Part shown: piece by piece, positions 1-7,224 of the stretch
Layout of the letters: each line of letters opens with the position of its first letter
How positions within the stretch are numbered: position 1 is the first letter of the stretch
Origin: an uncultured Acetatifactor sp.
GTDB taxonomy: Bacteria; Bacillota; Clostridia; Lachnospirales; Lachnospiraceae
Length of the DNA stretch: 34,003 nucleotides
Assembly: GCA_910583845.1 (NCBI GenBank)
Contig: CAJUAB010000021.1
Coordinates: forward strand, 49,149 to 83,151
Direction: 5' to 3'
The notes under the pieces: generated by a model
Database searches by the model: none
Told to the model about the DNA's origin: nothing
The model's input: the letters and a program-made list of their open reading frames with translations, nothing else
Program-made: the position numbers and the translations under genes

Positions 1-153
1 ACATCAGGACGCTTCCCGCGTCCCGATGTCCATCAGCGCGTTCCCCGGAAATCTGCTGTTTTAAAGTTCCGCATCTTTCCACTCCCATTTCTCCTCATCC
101 ATGTGCAATGTATATACAGTAGATTTTGTGCCCGGGAGAGATTCCATGCCATG

Positions 154-198
154 AAAAAAGACCATGAAACTCCCGTCTTACAGACTTGCTTCATGGTC
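154..198 (-). terminator. Hairpin followed by T-run (minus strand)
   Basis: Minus strand: arm GACCATGAA (198-190), loop, arm TTCATGGTC (168-160), then six T (159-154). It has the form of a rho-independent terminator, but the stem is only 9 bp, the loop is 21 nt and there is no intact gene just upstream. Confidence 0.3.
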
Positions 199-242
199 CC
201 GATTGCATACATGTTCCGGAAATCCTGTGGGATTTCCGGCAT

Positions 243-271
243 AAAAAGAGCATGACCGTACAGCCATGCTC
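243..271 (-). terminator. Short hairpin followed by T-run (minus strand)
   Basis: Minus strand: GAGCATG (271-265), 10-nt loop, CATGCTC (254-248), then five T (247-243). It lies upstream of the similar hairpin at 154-198, so the two could act in tandem to end transcription coming from the 687-4780 unit. The stem is short. Confidence 0.3.
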
Positions 272-584
272 CTGAATCTCTCAATCTATCGGATTTGGAT
301 CTATTTGTCAGCACATTGTAAGGCAGAAATGAGGGCAGACTTTTAGCAGGTCAGCGTTCATGGAAAATGACCGCATCCATGCCCTCCGCAATATTTACTT
401 GCAGTTTTCCTCCATTACAAACACAATCGACAAACAGATATCCTCCTTATTTTTATTCTTATCCTCCTTCCGGGGTTCTCTCCAGTGTGGAATCGCTATC
501 CTGAAAACCAAGAATAAGGACATAATTTACTATACACCCTGCATAGCCAAAATGCAAGCTGTTTTTTCCTGATTCAGTCACCAG

Positions 585-686
585 TCAGTACCTTTTTTCA
601 TATAGCACAAATCCTTCCTTAACCACATCCGAGAACTTTCCCTGGCCGTCAAAGCCGTCCGACAGTTTGTTTCCACGCAGGTCATT
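585..686 (-). pseudogene. Protein-like in-frame tail downstream of the YhfC stop
   Basis: Directly after the TAA of the YhfC-type gene, the same frame stays open for 33 codons to a TGA at 585-587. It reads like genuine protein (NDLRGNKLSDGFDGQG, then KFSDVVKEGFVLYEKRY). It has no start codon or ribosome site of its own. It may be the C-terminal remnant of a lost gene or a former C-terminal extension. I do not recognise the family. Further down (about 351-445) another short protein-like stretch ends at a TGA (CNGGKLQVNIAEGMDAVIF). The rest of 1-686 shows nothing confident. Confidence 0.28.
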
Positions 687-1493
687 TTACGGCTTTCCCT
701 GTTTTCGGTACATCCTCCGGATCGCAAGGCCAAACGAGCCGGTAGCCAGGAATATGACGGCTTCCACAGCCAATATAGGCAAAAAACCTGCGATTATCAG
801 TGTCATGGCATCCAGCAGAAAATGTGCCAGAACAGCCAGAAAATAAAAAATCCATTTTTTTCCGCTCACCGCAAGGTACACCAGATAGGACGCGGATATA
901 TGAAAGATAATCGCTGATATCCTCTCTACACCGGCCATGCAGAAATGCCAGGACGGAGTGGTACTTATGGCCGTCATCTGTGATATGGCCAGCTGATAGG
1001 TCGAATCATCCACGCCGCTCATGGACAGCAGCATGGGAATCTGCCCGCTGTTGATCATGACGGCGATAATCAGATTGGATATACTGCTCATCCCCACCAG
1101 CAGAATGGCCTCGATGCCCCCGTGCCCCACACCGTACATAATGGCATTCTGTTTATTCAGATTCTTTTTCATGCACAGCTTCATGGCCAGATAACGGCCT
1201 GTCTCTTCAAAAATGCCGGCGGCCAGCCCGCCGTACAGAGCATAGAGCCAGATATTGCCCGTCAGCGCCGTCCCGGTGGCTTTAATCACTACAATGTGCA
1301 GAATCTGCTCCAGAATCAGAGCAAACACAATAAACGTAGCCGCGCCGATAAAGAAGCTGGAAATCCGGGCTCTCGTCTTCCGCCATACAAGAATGCACAG
1401 GACAACGGGCAGTCCTACAGACACAATCAAAGAAGCTATAATCCCAATGATACTGGCAATGGGAACATTGGGTATTGTCACATTATCAATCAT
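687..1493 (-). CDS. YhfC-family glutamic-type intramembrane protease
   Basis: Multi-spanning membrane protein of about 268 residues with roughly seven hydrophobic segments. It resembles the YhfC/DUF2324 group related to CPBP (CAAX-type) intramembrane proteases. The segment GIFEETGRY carries the paired glutamates expected at the active site, followed in the next helix by GHGGIEA, where a histidine and glutamate would complete it. The substrate is unknown; the family is placed in the cytoplasmic membrane. The preferred start is at 1493, because AAAGAGG lies 5 nt upstream. An in-frame ATG at 1511 would place the start codon inside a perfect inverted repeat. It is last of the MerR-YbjQ-YhfC series, 122 bp after the YbjQ gene, so its expression may follow the MerR regulator. 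Confidence 0.82.
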   Translation of the reverse strand: MIDNVTIPNVPIASIIGIIASLIVSVGLPVVLCILVWRKTRARISSFFIGAATFIVFALILEQILHIVVIKATGTALTGNIWLYALYGGLAAGIFEETGRYLAMKLCMKKNLNKQNAIMYGVGHGGIEAILLVGMSSISNLIIAVMINSGQIPMLLSMSGVDDSTYQLAISQMTAISTTPSWHFCMAGVERISAIIFHISASYLVYLAVSGKKWIFYFLAVLAHFLLDAMTLIIAGFLPILAVEAVIFLATGSFGLAIRRMYRKQGKP

Positions 1494-1507
1494 CATTTCC
1501 TCTTTCC

Positions 1508-1543
1508 GCATAGCAGTAGTGGATCTGTCAACTACTGCTATGC
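1508..1543 (-). repeat. Perfect 13-bp inverted repeat before the YhfC-type gene
   Basis: Arms GCATAGCAGTAGT (1508-1520) and ACTACTGCTATGC (1531-1543) are separated by 10 nt. No T-run follows on the minus strand, so it is not a standard terminator. In the transcript it would fold immediately before the ribosome site of the YhfC-type gene and would bury the upstream alternative ATG. It could be an mRNA processing or translation-control hairpin, or a protein-binding palindrome. Confidence 0.5.
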
Positions 1544-1615
1544 CTGTGATATTTTGGGTTCCCTGGGCAATCGCAAAACGTTCTTCCGCAAACCGCCCTC
1601 CTGTCCGGCAGACAG

Positions 1616-1927
1616 CTATCTGTACTTCACCGCCGTGCCATAGGCAATAACCTCCGCCGCGCCGGACATGACCTGAGATGAGCCGTACATGATGCCAATC
1701 ACAGCATCCGCCCCCAGTTCTTTGGCCTCATCCACCATGCGCTTTACGGCGATCTGCCTGGCCTCGTTCAACATTTCAGTGTAACCTACAATCTCTCCGC
1801 CCACCAATGTTTTCATACCTGCCATAAAATCCCTGCCAATATTTTTGGTCTGAACCACCGTTCCCTTTACCATCCCCAGAGCCTCGATTTCCTGTCCCGG
1901 AATATAATCAATACTTAGAAGCCTCAT
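1616..1927 (-). CDS. YbjQ/UPF0145 family protein
   Basis: A 103-residue soluble protein matching the YbjQ (DUF74) family over its full length. It starts at an IDYIPGQEIEALGMV-type strand and carries GRDFMAGMKTLVGGE and AKELGADAVIGIMY, both family hallmarks. The family forms small pentameric barrels; a heavy-metal-binding role has been suggested but is not established. The ribosome site AAAGGAGGAG lies inside the end of the MerR gene, and the start overlaps that gene by 20 bp, so the two are translationally linked. The neighbour suggests it is part of the MerR-controlled response. Confidence 0.9.
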   Translation of the reverse strand: MRLLSIDYIPGQEIEALGMVKGTVVQTKNIGRDFMAGMKTLVGGEIVGYTEMLNEARQIAVKRMVDEAKELGADAVIGIMYGSSQVMSGAAEVIAYGTAVKYR

Positions 1928-2549
1928 CCTCTTCTCCTCCTTTTATTTCCCTGATCCTGCTCACCAGGGCCGCCACCACGCCGACACACATCACTGCTGT
2001 CACTCCCAGGAAAAACACAATCAGCCATTCAGGAACCGACGCGGATCTGCTGACCCCCAGGATGACACCCACCGGTGCCAATGTCAGAAACAGCATTACC
2101 CCGGCGCCGGCTATTGCTCCTCTCTGCTTCTTCTTATGGATATCACTGCGCGTCCCGTCCATAAACATCACTCCTTCCTGCTCCAGCCTATCCATCTGTT
2201 CCAGACAGCCGTCCACATCCAGTGTCTCCAGGCGGATTTTCCCCTCCAGCAGCTGCCTGCAGTACAACTGCGTCCTGCGGATGCTCTCCTTCTGAAACTC
2301 CAGCTGAACCTGCTGTCGCTCCAGAACATCCTCCAGCGAATACTTCCCCTGAAAAAGCAGTCTGATATCCTCAATGGGAACGGATAACCTGCGAAGCAGC
2401 CGGATTTGTTTCAGACGCTTCACATCTTCCGTGCCATACTCCCGATATCCGTTTTCCGATCGTCCCACGTTCAGCAGCCCCTGCTCCTCATAAAAGCGGA
2501 TATTCTTGCGTGTGATATCCACCAGCTCTTCCACCTGTTTGATCTTCAT
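1908..2549 (-). CDS. MerR-family regulator with two C-terminal membrane segments
   Basis: About 213 residues. The N-terminal winged helix (residues 1-70) is typical of MerR: MKIKQVEELVDITRKNIRFYE, then EQGLLNVGRSENGYREYG. A coiled-coil dimerisation helix follows (about 75-120). Residues about 145-200 hold two strongly hydrophobic stretches (VMLFLTLAPVGVILGV and WLIVFFLGVTAVMCVGVVAAL), so the protein is probably anchored in the membrane with its DNA-binding part inside. The start at 2549 has AGAGGAAG upstream; a longer frame to 2699 would cross the promoter and is rejected. It likely controls its own operon through the adjacent 19-bp-spacer promoter. The ligand is unknown. Confidence 0.88.
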   Translation of the reverse strand: MKIKQVEELVDITRKNIRFYEEQGLLNVGRSENGYREYGTEDVKRLKQIRLLRRLSVPIEDIRLLFQGKYSLEDVLERQQVQLEFQKESIRRTQLYCRQLLEGKIRLETLDVDGCLEQMDRLEQEGVMFMDGTRSDIHKKKQRGAIAGAGVMLFLTLAPVGVILGVSRSASVPEWLIVFFLGVTAVMCVGVVAALVSRIREIKGGEEDEASKY

Positions 2550-2598
2550 TGCGGATTTCTTCCTCTCTGAAAGTCCTTTCTTTCTGTCTGGTAACCTC

Positions 2599-2629
2599 TT
2601 TATACAGCTTCCACCTGGTGGAAGGTCAA
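2599..2629 (-). promoter_or_regulatory. MerR-type promoter/operator with 19-bp spacer
   Basis: On the minus strand TTGACC (2629-2624) and TATAAA (2604-2599) are separated by exactly 19 bp. The spacer contains the perfect palindrome TTCCACCAGGTGGAA (2623-2609). An over-long spacer holding a dyad is the hallmark of promoters that MerR proteins activate by DNA distortion. It lies about 50 bp upstream of the MerR start, so autoregulation of merR-ybjQ-yhfC is expected. Confidence 0.85.
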
Positions 2630-2658
2630 GTGTTTTTTCTAAATTTTCAGAATTTTTT

Positions 2659-3183
2659 TCAGCCTCTCCCGCAAAAATCCTGAGACAAGCCGCTGTCATT
2701 TACTCTCTGAAACAGCCTCTCCTTCCCGTCCAGCACGGCCTCCTTCAGAAGATCTCCCTCATACCGCAGCTTCAGAGAGAAAAAGGCCCGTTCCTCCCTG
2801 AGCAGCCGGAAAAAGATTTTGTCTCCTTCCCAGATGGGCAGCTCCTCCACTCTGTCCCTGGGCACCCACTCCAGATCCCCCTCGTCACAGGTATGCACAG
2901 TTCCCGTGTAACCGTCCGCAGTATACAAAAACATATACTCGGTGGGACAGATATCCGTTATAAAGGTAATCACTCCCCGCAGTCGATAGTCCGTCAGCGT
3001 CAGTCCCGTCTCTTCCTCTACCTCCCGCAGCAGACACTCCTCCGGGGACTCCCCTTCTTCAAAGTGTCCTCCTATGCCGATCCACTTATCCTTGTTGATA
3101 TCCCGTTCCTTCTTCACCCGGTGCAGCATCAGATAAGAATGATCCCTTTCTATATAACATAATGTAGTCAGATTTCTGGCCAT
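2659..3183 (-). CDS. NUDIX hydrolase (MutT/8-oxo-dGTPase-like)
   Basis: A 174-residue protein with a complete Nudix box at residues 39-61: G39, E45, R53-E54, E57-E58, G60. These residues bind the metal and catalyse diphosphate hydrolysis. The N-terminal MLHRVKKERDINKDKWIGIGG is typical of small 8-oxo-dGTP diphosphatases of Firmicutes; the exact substrate cannot be told from sequence. The ribosome site GGGAGGAG lies just before the ATG. It is 10 bp after the GH25 lysozyme gene in the same direction, so the two are probably co-transcribed. Its stop lies 30 bp before the MerR-type promoter, which begins a new unit. Confidence 0.92.
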   Translation of the reverse strand: MARNLTTLCYIERDHSYLMLHRVKKERDINKDKWIGIGGHFEEGESPEECLLREVEEETGLTLTDYRLRGVITFITDICPTEYMFLYTADGYTGTVHTCDEGDLEWVPRDRVEELPIWEGDKIFFRLLREERAFFSLKLRYEGDLLKEAVLDGKERLFQRVNDSGLSQDFCGRG

Positions 3184-3193
3184 TTCTCCTCCC

Positions 3194-4780
3194 TTACTCC
3201 TGTGCCGGAGCCGGTGTCAGATAGCTGCTGACACAGTACAGCACCTGTCCGCCGTATTCCACCCGGGACCACCCCACCTCCGCGTTGATGCCGGTACGCA
3301 CCACCACGTCTCCATAGCGGATCGTGGCGACCACCACCGCTTCCGGGTTGGTCACGCTGGGCAGCGCCCGCAGATTGGTTTCAATCTTGGCCGTCATCAA
3401 TTCGGAGCAATCCGTAAATACCGTCTTGATCCCGTCGCCTTCCGGCTCCCCTGTATTGTCCGGCTCTTCCACAGAACCGGACAGATCTGTAGTCAACAGA
3501 TTTGTCACCGCATAGCATACCCTGTCCTGATAGATCAGCCTTGACCAGCCACTGTCACTCACACCTGTGCGCCGGGCCGTCTCGCCGTTTCCCAGCGTCC
3601 ACAGCACCGTGCTGTCCTGTCCCTGACCGGGAATATCCCGCAGATTGGTAGCCTCCTTGGCAGTCACCGTCTCATCCGTCTCCACAAAATGCATCAGGGC
3701 TTCCACGTCCGCACATGCATGGTCCGGGGGCTGCCCGTTTACCGCGTCTGCCGCGTCCTCATAGCCGAAATAAGCCACATTCACATCCACCGGCTGGGAT
3801 ATTCCCGGCATACTGCCCTGATTGGTATATTGCCACATGGCATACGCGCCCTCATAGGAAGATCTCTCTGTCTGCGGGTAAGGGAGCGCGGGATACTGAG
3901 ATACCCACACCTTATAGGACTGTTCAATTCTGTCCATGTCCCAGTGATTGCTGTCGGTCATGCCATAGCCGGAACCGTAAAACATGGGCGTATACCCCTG
4001 GGCATAAATCTCCTGCAAAAAGGCGATGGCAATATCCGTTCGTTTCTCCTTTCCCAGGCCGTAAAGTACGCTGTCCTCCCGCTCGTATCCCTCACAGTCG
4101 AAGGCCACGGGATAGGTAATCCTGTACTGGGAAATGTATTCCGCCACCCACTGGGCTTCTTCCCGGGCCTCCTCCTGGTTGGATGCCGTTGAAAAGAAAT
4201 ACACCCCCACCTGAATGCCCGCATTCTGGGCTTCCTGCATATTGTAACGGGCATTGGTGTCGGCATGAATCTCCCTGTCCTCCTCCGGACTGCGGTACCC
4301 CACCCGAATCATGGCAAAATCAATCCCTGTCTCCGCCACCTGACTCCAGTCTATGGTCCCCTGATAGCGGGACACATCAATACCGATGGTCACCCGCTGC
4401 TGTTCCTGCACCCGTTCCGACACCAGCAGCTGTGCCAAGTCCACCTGGCTTCCCTGCTCCTGTACCGCCTCCTCCTGGGGATCGTTTTCATCCACAGACA
4501 GATCGTCCGTGTCATCCGACGCTCCCCACGCGGAATCTCCGGGGGACTCTCCCATTGCCGCTCCCGCTTCCCTCTCCACATAAGAGTCTGTGACCGTGTG
4601 ATTTGCCTCCTCCCTGTCGCCGCTTTCCCCAGAACCATTATGATCCCCGTCCCTGCGCGACAGCACCATAATCAGCAGAATGATCACGATCAGGACAACT
4701 GCCGCCAACAGCGGTATCAGCTTAACCCATCCATGAGGTTCCCGGCCCTTTTCCTCCAATCCATCATCTTCAAAGTCCAT
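3194..4780 (-). CDS. Membrane-anchored GH25 lysozyme with two SH3b domains
   Basis: A 528-residue cell-wall hydrolase that would cleave the N-acetylmuramic acid-N-acetylglucosamine bond. Residues 1-18 are cytoplasmic; 19-41 form a single membrane helix with no signal-peptidase site, so the enzyme faces outward while anchored. An acidic, disordered linker (42-125) follows. The GH25 domain covers about 131-343, starting TIGIDVSRYQGTIDW, with D135 and the DxE pair D228/E230 at the active site and a C-terminal MWQYTNQG strand. Two bacterial SH3 domains (about 368-430 and 459-523) probably bind the wall. The start has AGGAGGG 7 nt upstream. It leads the unit that continues into the NUDIX gene. Confidence 0.93.
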   Translation of the reverse strand: MDFEDDGLEEKGREPHGWVKLIPLLAAVVLIVIILLIMVLSRRDGDHNGSGESGDREEANHTVTDSYVEREAGAAMGESPGDSAWGASDDTDDLSVDENDPQEEAVQEQGSQVDLAQLLVSERVQEQQRVTIGIDVSRYQGTIDWSQVAETGIDFAMIRVGYRSPEEDREIHADTNARYNMQEAQNAGIQVGVYFFSTASNQEEAREEAQWVAEYISQYRITYPVAFDCEGYEREDSVLYGLGKEKRTDIAIAFLQEIYAQGYTPMFYGSGYGMTDSNHWDMDRIEQSYKVWVSQYPALPYPQTERSSYEGAYAMWQYTNQGSMPGISQPVDVNVAYFGYEDAADAVNGQPPDHACADVEALMHFVETDETVTAKEATNLRDIPGQGQDSTVLWTLGNGETARRTGVSDSGWSRLIYQDRVCYAVTNLLTTDLSGSVEEPDNTGEPEGDGIKTVFTDCSELMTAKIETNLRALPSVTNPEAVVVATIRYGDVVVRTGINAEVGWSRVEYGGQVLYCVSSYLTPAPAQE

Positions 4781-4857
4781 CTGTGTACCCTCCTGATCTA
4801 TCTTGATAATCCATCCGCGTGTCCGCCAGACATTTCCTCCAGAGCGTGTTTAAATAT

Positions 4858-5004
4858 GCTTTCCGGAAACCGAACGTGGACAATGTATCCAAAATAAGGG
4901 CGACTTGCCACTACAGGAAGCAGATTTGCATGGCAAATCCGCTTCCAAACCCGTTTTTTCTATATTGACCAGTCCCGTCACCTGCGGACAGGGTTTCACG
5001 AAAG
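4858..5004 (+). repeat. Dispersed hairpin element, copy A
   Basis: About 147 bp matching copies at 5171, 27232 and 27403 (opposite strand). Shared blocks in order: AAAATAAGGGCGACTTGCC, a central hairpin, AAACCCGTTTTT, a TATATTGA-like run and GTCACCTGCGGACAGGGTTT. The central hairpin (4916-4946) has 14-bp arms with one mismatch: GGAAGCAGATTTGC, loop ATG, GCAAATCCGCTTCC. It lies between the divergent GH25 and XRE-FlhA genes. No transposase or flanking target duplication was seen. Confidence 0.72.
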
Positions 5005-5170
5005 CCTATATATACTATACGGCGTATGGAATATAACTGTCAAGCACCCACCGCATAAGTGCGTTGTACAACCTGTAGTTGTGCTCATGTTCCATCAACA
5101 GTTGGTTGTAAAAGCCTGTTATTTGTGTTATTCTAAATCCGGAACACATCATAGCGCAGGTAATTGCAAA

Positions 5171-5332
5171 ATATCCTTTCCGGAAACAGCGGACGGGCAA
5201 TCATCCAAAATAAAAGCGGCTTCCCGCTGTATGAGGCAAATTTGTGAAACAGATCTGTTTTCAAACCCGTCTCCGTGTATATTGTCCGGCCTCGTCACTT
5301 GCGGACAGGGCCTCGCAATCGCCTGCAAATCA
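5171..5332 (+). repeat. Dispersed hairpin element, copy B
   Basis: A second copy in the same orientation as copy A, about 310 bp further on, ending about 12 bp before the ribosome site of the XRE-FlhA gene. Its 3' block GTCACTTGCGGACAGGG is almost identical to the copy at 27232. The central hairpin (about 5231-5263) has diverged in sequence but can still pair imperfectly. The remainder of the 4781-5356 gap holds no gene. Confidence 0.7.
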
Positions 5333-5356
5333 TATTCTTGCGTAAGGAGGACGAGA

Positions 5357-6277
5357 ATGCTTGTTGAATTTGCGGAACGATTTATAAGACTTCGTCAGGA
5401 TCAGGGGTATACACAGCAAAAGATTGCCGAACGCCTGGGCGTCACCCCCCAGGCTGTGTCCAAATGGGAAAACGGCACAAGCCTGCCCGACGCCGAGATG
5501 ATTCGCTCTATCGCCCAGCTGATGGACTGCACCACGGATTACCTGTTAAGCCATCAGCCTTCCGCCATCTCCCGGCAAAATCTGGAATCGGTACAGCGGC
5601 AGACCGAGATTGAAAGCGTCATTCAAAAATCCGTCCTGGTTCTGGAGGTGGGCAGAGGACTGGTGGATATGCTGTTGGAGGAAAGCCACAACAATTACGC
5701 CTTGATTCACAATATGCGCATGAGACTTGGCGATCAGATGGGGATTATAATACCCGTCATTCAACTCCGGGACAATATATCTCTGGGGGAGAAAGAATAT
5801 CGTATTCTGCTCCACGGCCGCGAAACGGTAGCCCAGAATGAATCGGAATATCCCAAATACTTTTATGTACAGGCAGACATATTACCCGTAAGTGAATGGC
5901 GTCTGGCCTGGCCTCAGGGGAAATGGCTGGAAAAGCAGAGTGAGATCCCGGAGGGATGCGTGGAATTTTCTGCCATGGACTGCATCGTGACCCATCTGGC
6001 AGAGGTAATTCTACAGTATTACGATCGGATACTTAACCGACAGATCACGGCGGACCTGGTGGATATCGTGCGCAGGCGTTACCCTGCCGCGGTGGAGGGG
6101 ATCATCCCTCAACAGGTCAGCCTGGGGCAATTGCAGCACGTGCTGGCCAGACTGGTCACAGCCAGAATACCGGTCAACCGGCTGGATTACATCATTGGAT
6201 ATCTGGAAGAGCATTCTGTAGAGGGTAAAGAAAACTTTGAAGCGGCTATCACCGCGTTGACACAGGAATTGTGTTGA
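5357..6277 (+). CDS. HTH-XRE regulator fused to a truncated FlhA cytoplasmic (FHIPEP) domain
   Basis: A 306-residue protein. Residues 5-65 form an XRE helix-turn-helix (YTQQKIAERLGVTPQAVSKW, then ENGTSLPDAEMI). After a linker, residues about 92-300 read like the soluble C-terminal domain of FlhA, the flagellar export gate. LEVGRGLVDML (96-106) matches FlhA LEVGYGLIPL; MGIIIPVIQLRDNISL (128-143) matches the conserved IRDN block; CIVTHLAEVI (209-218) matches ATHL-EVI; VSLGQLQHVLARLV with IPVNRLDYIIGYLEE (254-285) matches LTLLHKVLQNLL-VPIRD--TILE. The membrane part and the last FlhA subdomain are absent. FlhA's cytoplasmic domain binds the chaperones FlgN, FliS and FliT with cargo. The start has AAGGAGG 6 nt upstream; a longer frame from 5081 runs through the dispersed element and is rejected. 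It is convergent with the fliD-fliS-fliT genes. Inferred role: a regulator sensing flagellar chaperone state. Confidence 0.88.
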   Translation: MLVEFAERFIRLRQDQGYTQQKIAERLGVTPQAVSKWENGTSLPDAEMIRSIAQLMDCTTDYLLSHQPSAISRQNLESVQRQTEIESVIQKSVLVLEVGRGLVDMLLEESHNNYALIHNMRMRLGDQMGIIIPVIQLRDNISLGEKEYRILLHGRETVAQNESEYPKYFYVQADILPVSEWRLAWPQGKWLEKQSEIPEGCVEFSAMDCIVTHLAEVILQYYDRILNRQITADLVDIVRRRYPAAVEGIIPQQVSLGQLQHVLARLVTARIPVNRLDYIIGYLEEHSVEGKENFEAAITALTQELC

Positions 6278-6313
6278 GTGATTCATTTTTTATGCAAGGA
6301 TTCTGACGTTATA

Positions 6314-6355
6314 AACAAACTGCTACGCCATCTGGCATAGCAGTTTGTTCTTTTT
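6314..6355 (+). terminator. Rho-independent terminator of the XRE-FlhA gene
   Basis: AACAAACTGCTACGCC (6314-6329), loop ATCT, GGCATAGCAGTTTGTT (6334-6349): a 16-bp stem with one mismatch, followed by CTTTTTG. It lies between two convergent genes. On the opposite strand the following bases are not T-rich, so it mainly serves the plus strand. Confidence 0.88.
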
Positions 6356-6357
6356 GC

Positions 6358-6834
6358 TTATTGTTTGCTGTCATAGGATGACTGGCTGCCTGCGGAATTC
6401 AATCCGGACATGTTCTTGTAGAATTTGTAGGCCCTGGCCGAATTCTTGAGATTCTTATGCATATTGTTTCTCTCTCTGGAAAAGTAATTTTCGATCAGGG
6501 ACTTATTTCTGGCTTCCTGCGCCTGTATGGATATACCCAGATCTGTAATCTCCTTAACCTGCTGCTGTAAGATCCGGATCTGAGCCGCGTATTTCTCCCG
6601 GTTTCCCTGTAGCTCCTTTTCCAGCTTCTCATACATGGCCTCAAACCCATTGTCCAGTACGTTCAGCTTTTGAATCAGGCGCTCTTTTTCCTCTATGGCC
6701 TCGTCAAAGAGGGCCATATCCACCTCATCCGATGAAAAAACCGCTTCCTGCTTCCTGTTATACTCCTGTATCTCCAAAAGGACCTGGCATTTTGCCGCCA
6801 GGCTCTCCTGTAATATGCTTAACTGGCTCTCCAT
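6358..6834 (-). CDS. Putative FliT/FlgN-like flagellar export chaperone
   Basis: A 158-residue, nearly all-helical protein rich in Glu, Gln and Lys with coiled-coil heptads (about 1-115) and a basic, polar tail ending in a Ser/Gln-rich stretch. Sequence similarity to known FliT is weak to my eye. The call rests on position (directly after fliS, the usual place of fliT), on length and on helical character. FliT chaperones FliD and docks it at the FlhA cytoplasmic domain. Its ATG shares one base with the fliS stop (TAATG), so the two are translationally coupled. It is the last gene of the flagellar series. Confidence 0.65.
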   Translation of the reverse strand: MESQLSILQESLAAKCQVLLEIQEYNRKQEAVFSSDEVDMALFDEAIEEKERLIQKLNVLDNGFEAMYEKLEKELQGNREKYAAQIRILQQQVKEITDLGISIQAQEARNKSLIENYFSRERNNMHKNLKNSARAYKFYKNMSGLNSAGSQSSYDSKQ

Positions 6835-7220
6835 TAGTTAGCCCCTTTCGCCTGATTGATCCGCATAACCTCTTTCCAGGTGTCCCGGACAGAGCGCAGA
6901 TGCCCATTGACCTCTTCAAGAATGTCCTTATCCTTCTTTAAATTAGCCTCCACCAGACGCTGTGACAGATAGACGTAGATGTTCTCAAAATCCTGTGCCA
7001 CCGGATACTTCATATCCAGCGTCTGACGCAGATAATCTATGATCCTCTGCACCTTGATTATATTGGTGTGCGCTTTGGGCACATCCTTGTGTTCTATCGC
7101 CGCAATAGCGATATTACAGAACTTGATGGCCCCCTCATACAGCATCAGGGTCAATTCTGCCGGAGAAGCCGTGAGTATCTTGCTGTTGTTATATTGTGCG
7201 TATACATCGGGCATTGCCAT
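6834..7220 (-). CDS. fliS: Flagellin export chaperone FliS
   Basis: A 128-residue protein matching FliS over its whole length. The N-terminal YAQYNNSKILTASPAELTLM with MLYEGAIKF is the family signature, followed by helices with IIDYLRQTLDMKYPVAQDFENIY. FliS binds the C-terminus of newly made flagellin in the cytoplasm, prevents its polymerisation and hands it to FlhA. It starts 4 bp after the fliD stop with AGGAGG before the ATG. Flagellin itself is not in this window. Its docking partner domain occurs, fused to a DNA-binding domain, in the neighbouring plus-strand gene. Confidence 0.97.
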   Translation of the reverse strand: MAMPDVYAQYNNSKILTASPAELTLMLYEGAIKFCNIAIAAIEHKDVPKAHTNIIKVQRIIDYLRQTLDMKYPVAQDFENIYVYLSQRLVEANLKKDKDILEEVNGHLRSVRDTWKEVMRINQAKGAN

Positions 7221-7224
7221 CTTA

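Larger units (their letters stand above)
61..314 (-). pseudogene. Possible frameshifted gene remnant (unrecognised)
   Basis: On the minus strand one frame from about 314 reads as plausible protein through MYAIGTMKQVCK, near position 180. A different frame then continues with DGSFMVFFHGMESLPGTKS and YTLHMDEEKWEWKDAEL, ending at a TAA at 61-63. The two halves join naturally if a single frameshift is assumed near 175-182. I do not recognise the family. Two hairpins with T-runs lie inside the region, which argues against an intact gene. It could also be chance open frame; no ribosome site was found. Confidence 0.27.

Noticed and set aside
360..572. A 70-residue plus-strand open frame
   Set aside because: No ribosome site and no recognisable family; the opposite strand also shows protein-like fragments.
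2550..2699. N-terminal extension of the MerR protein
   Set aside because: It crosses the MerR-type promoter and overlaps the NUDIX end; MKIKQVEEL is the usual MerR start and has a ribosome site.
5081..5356. N-terminal extension of the XRE-FlhA protein
   Set aside because: The extra 92 codons run through dispersed element B, while an excellent AAGGAGG precedes the ATG at 5357.
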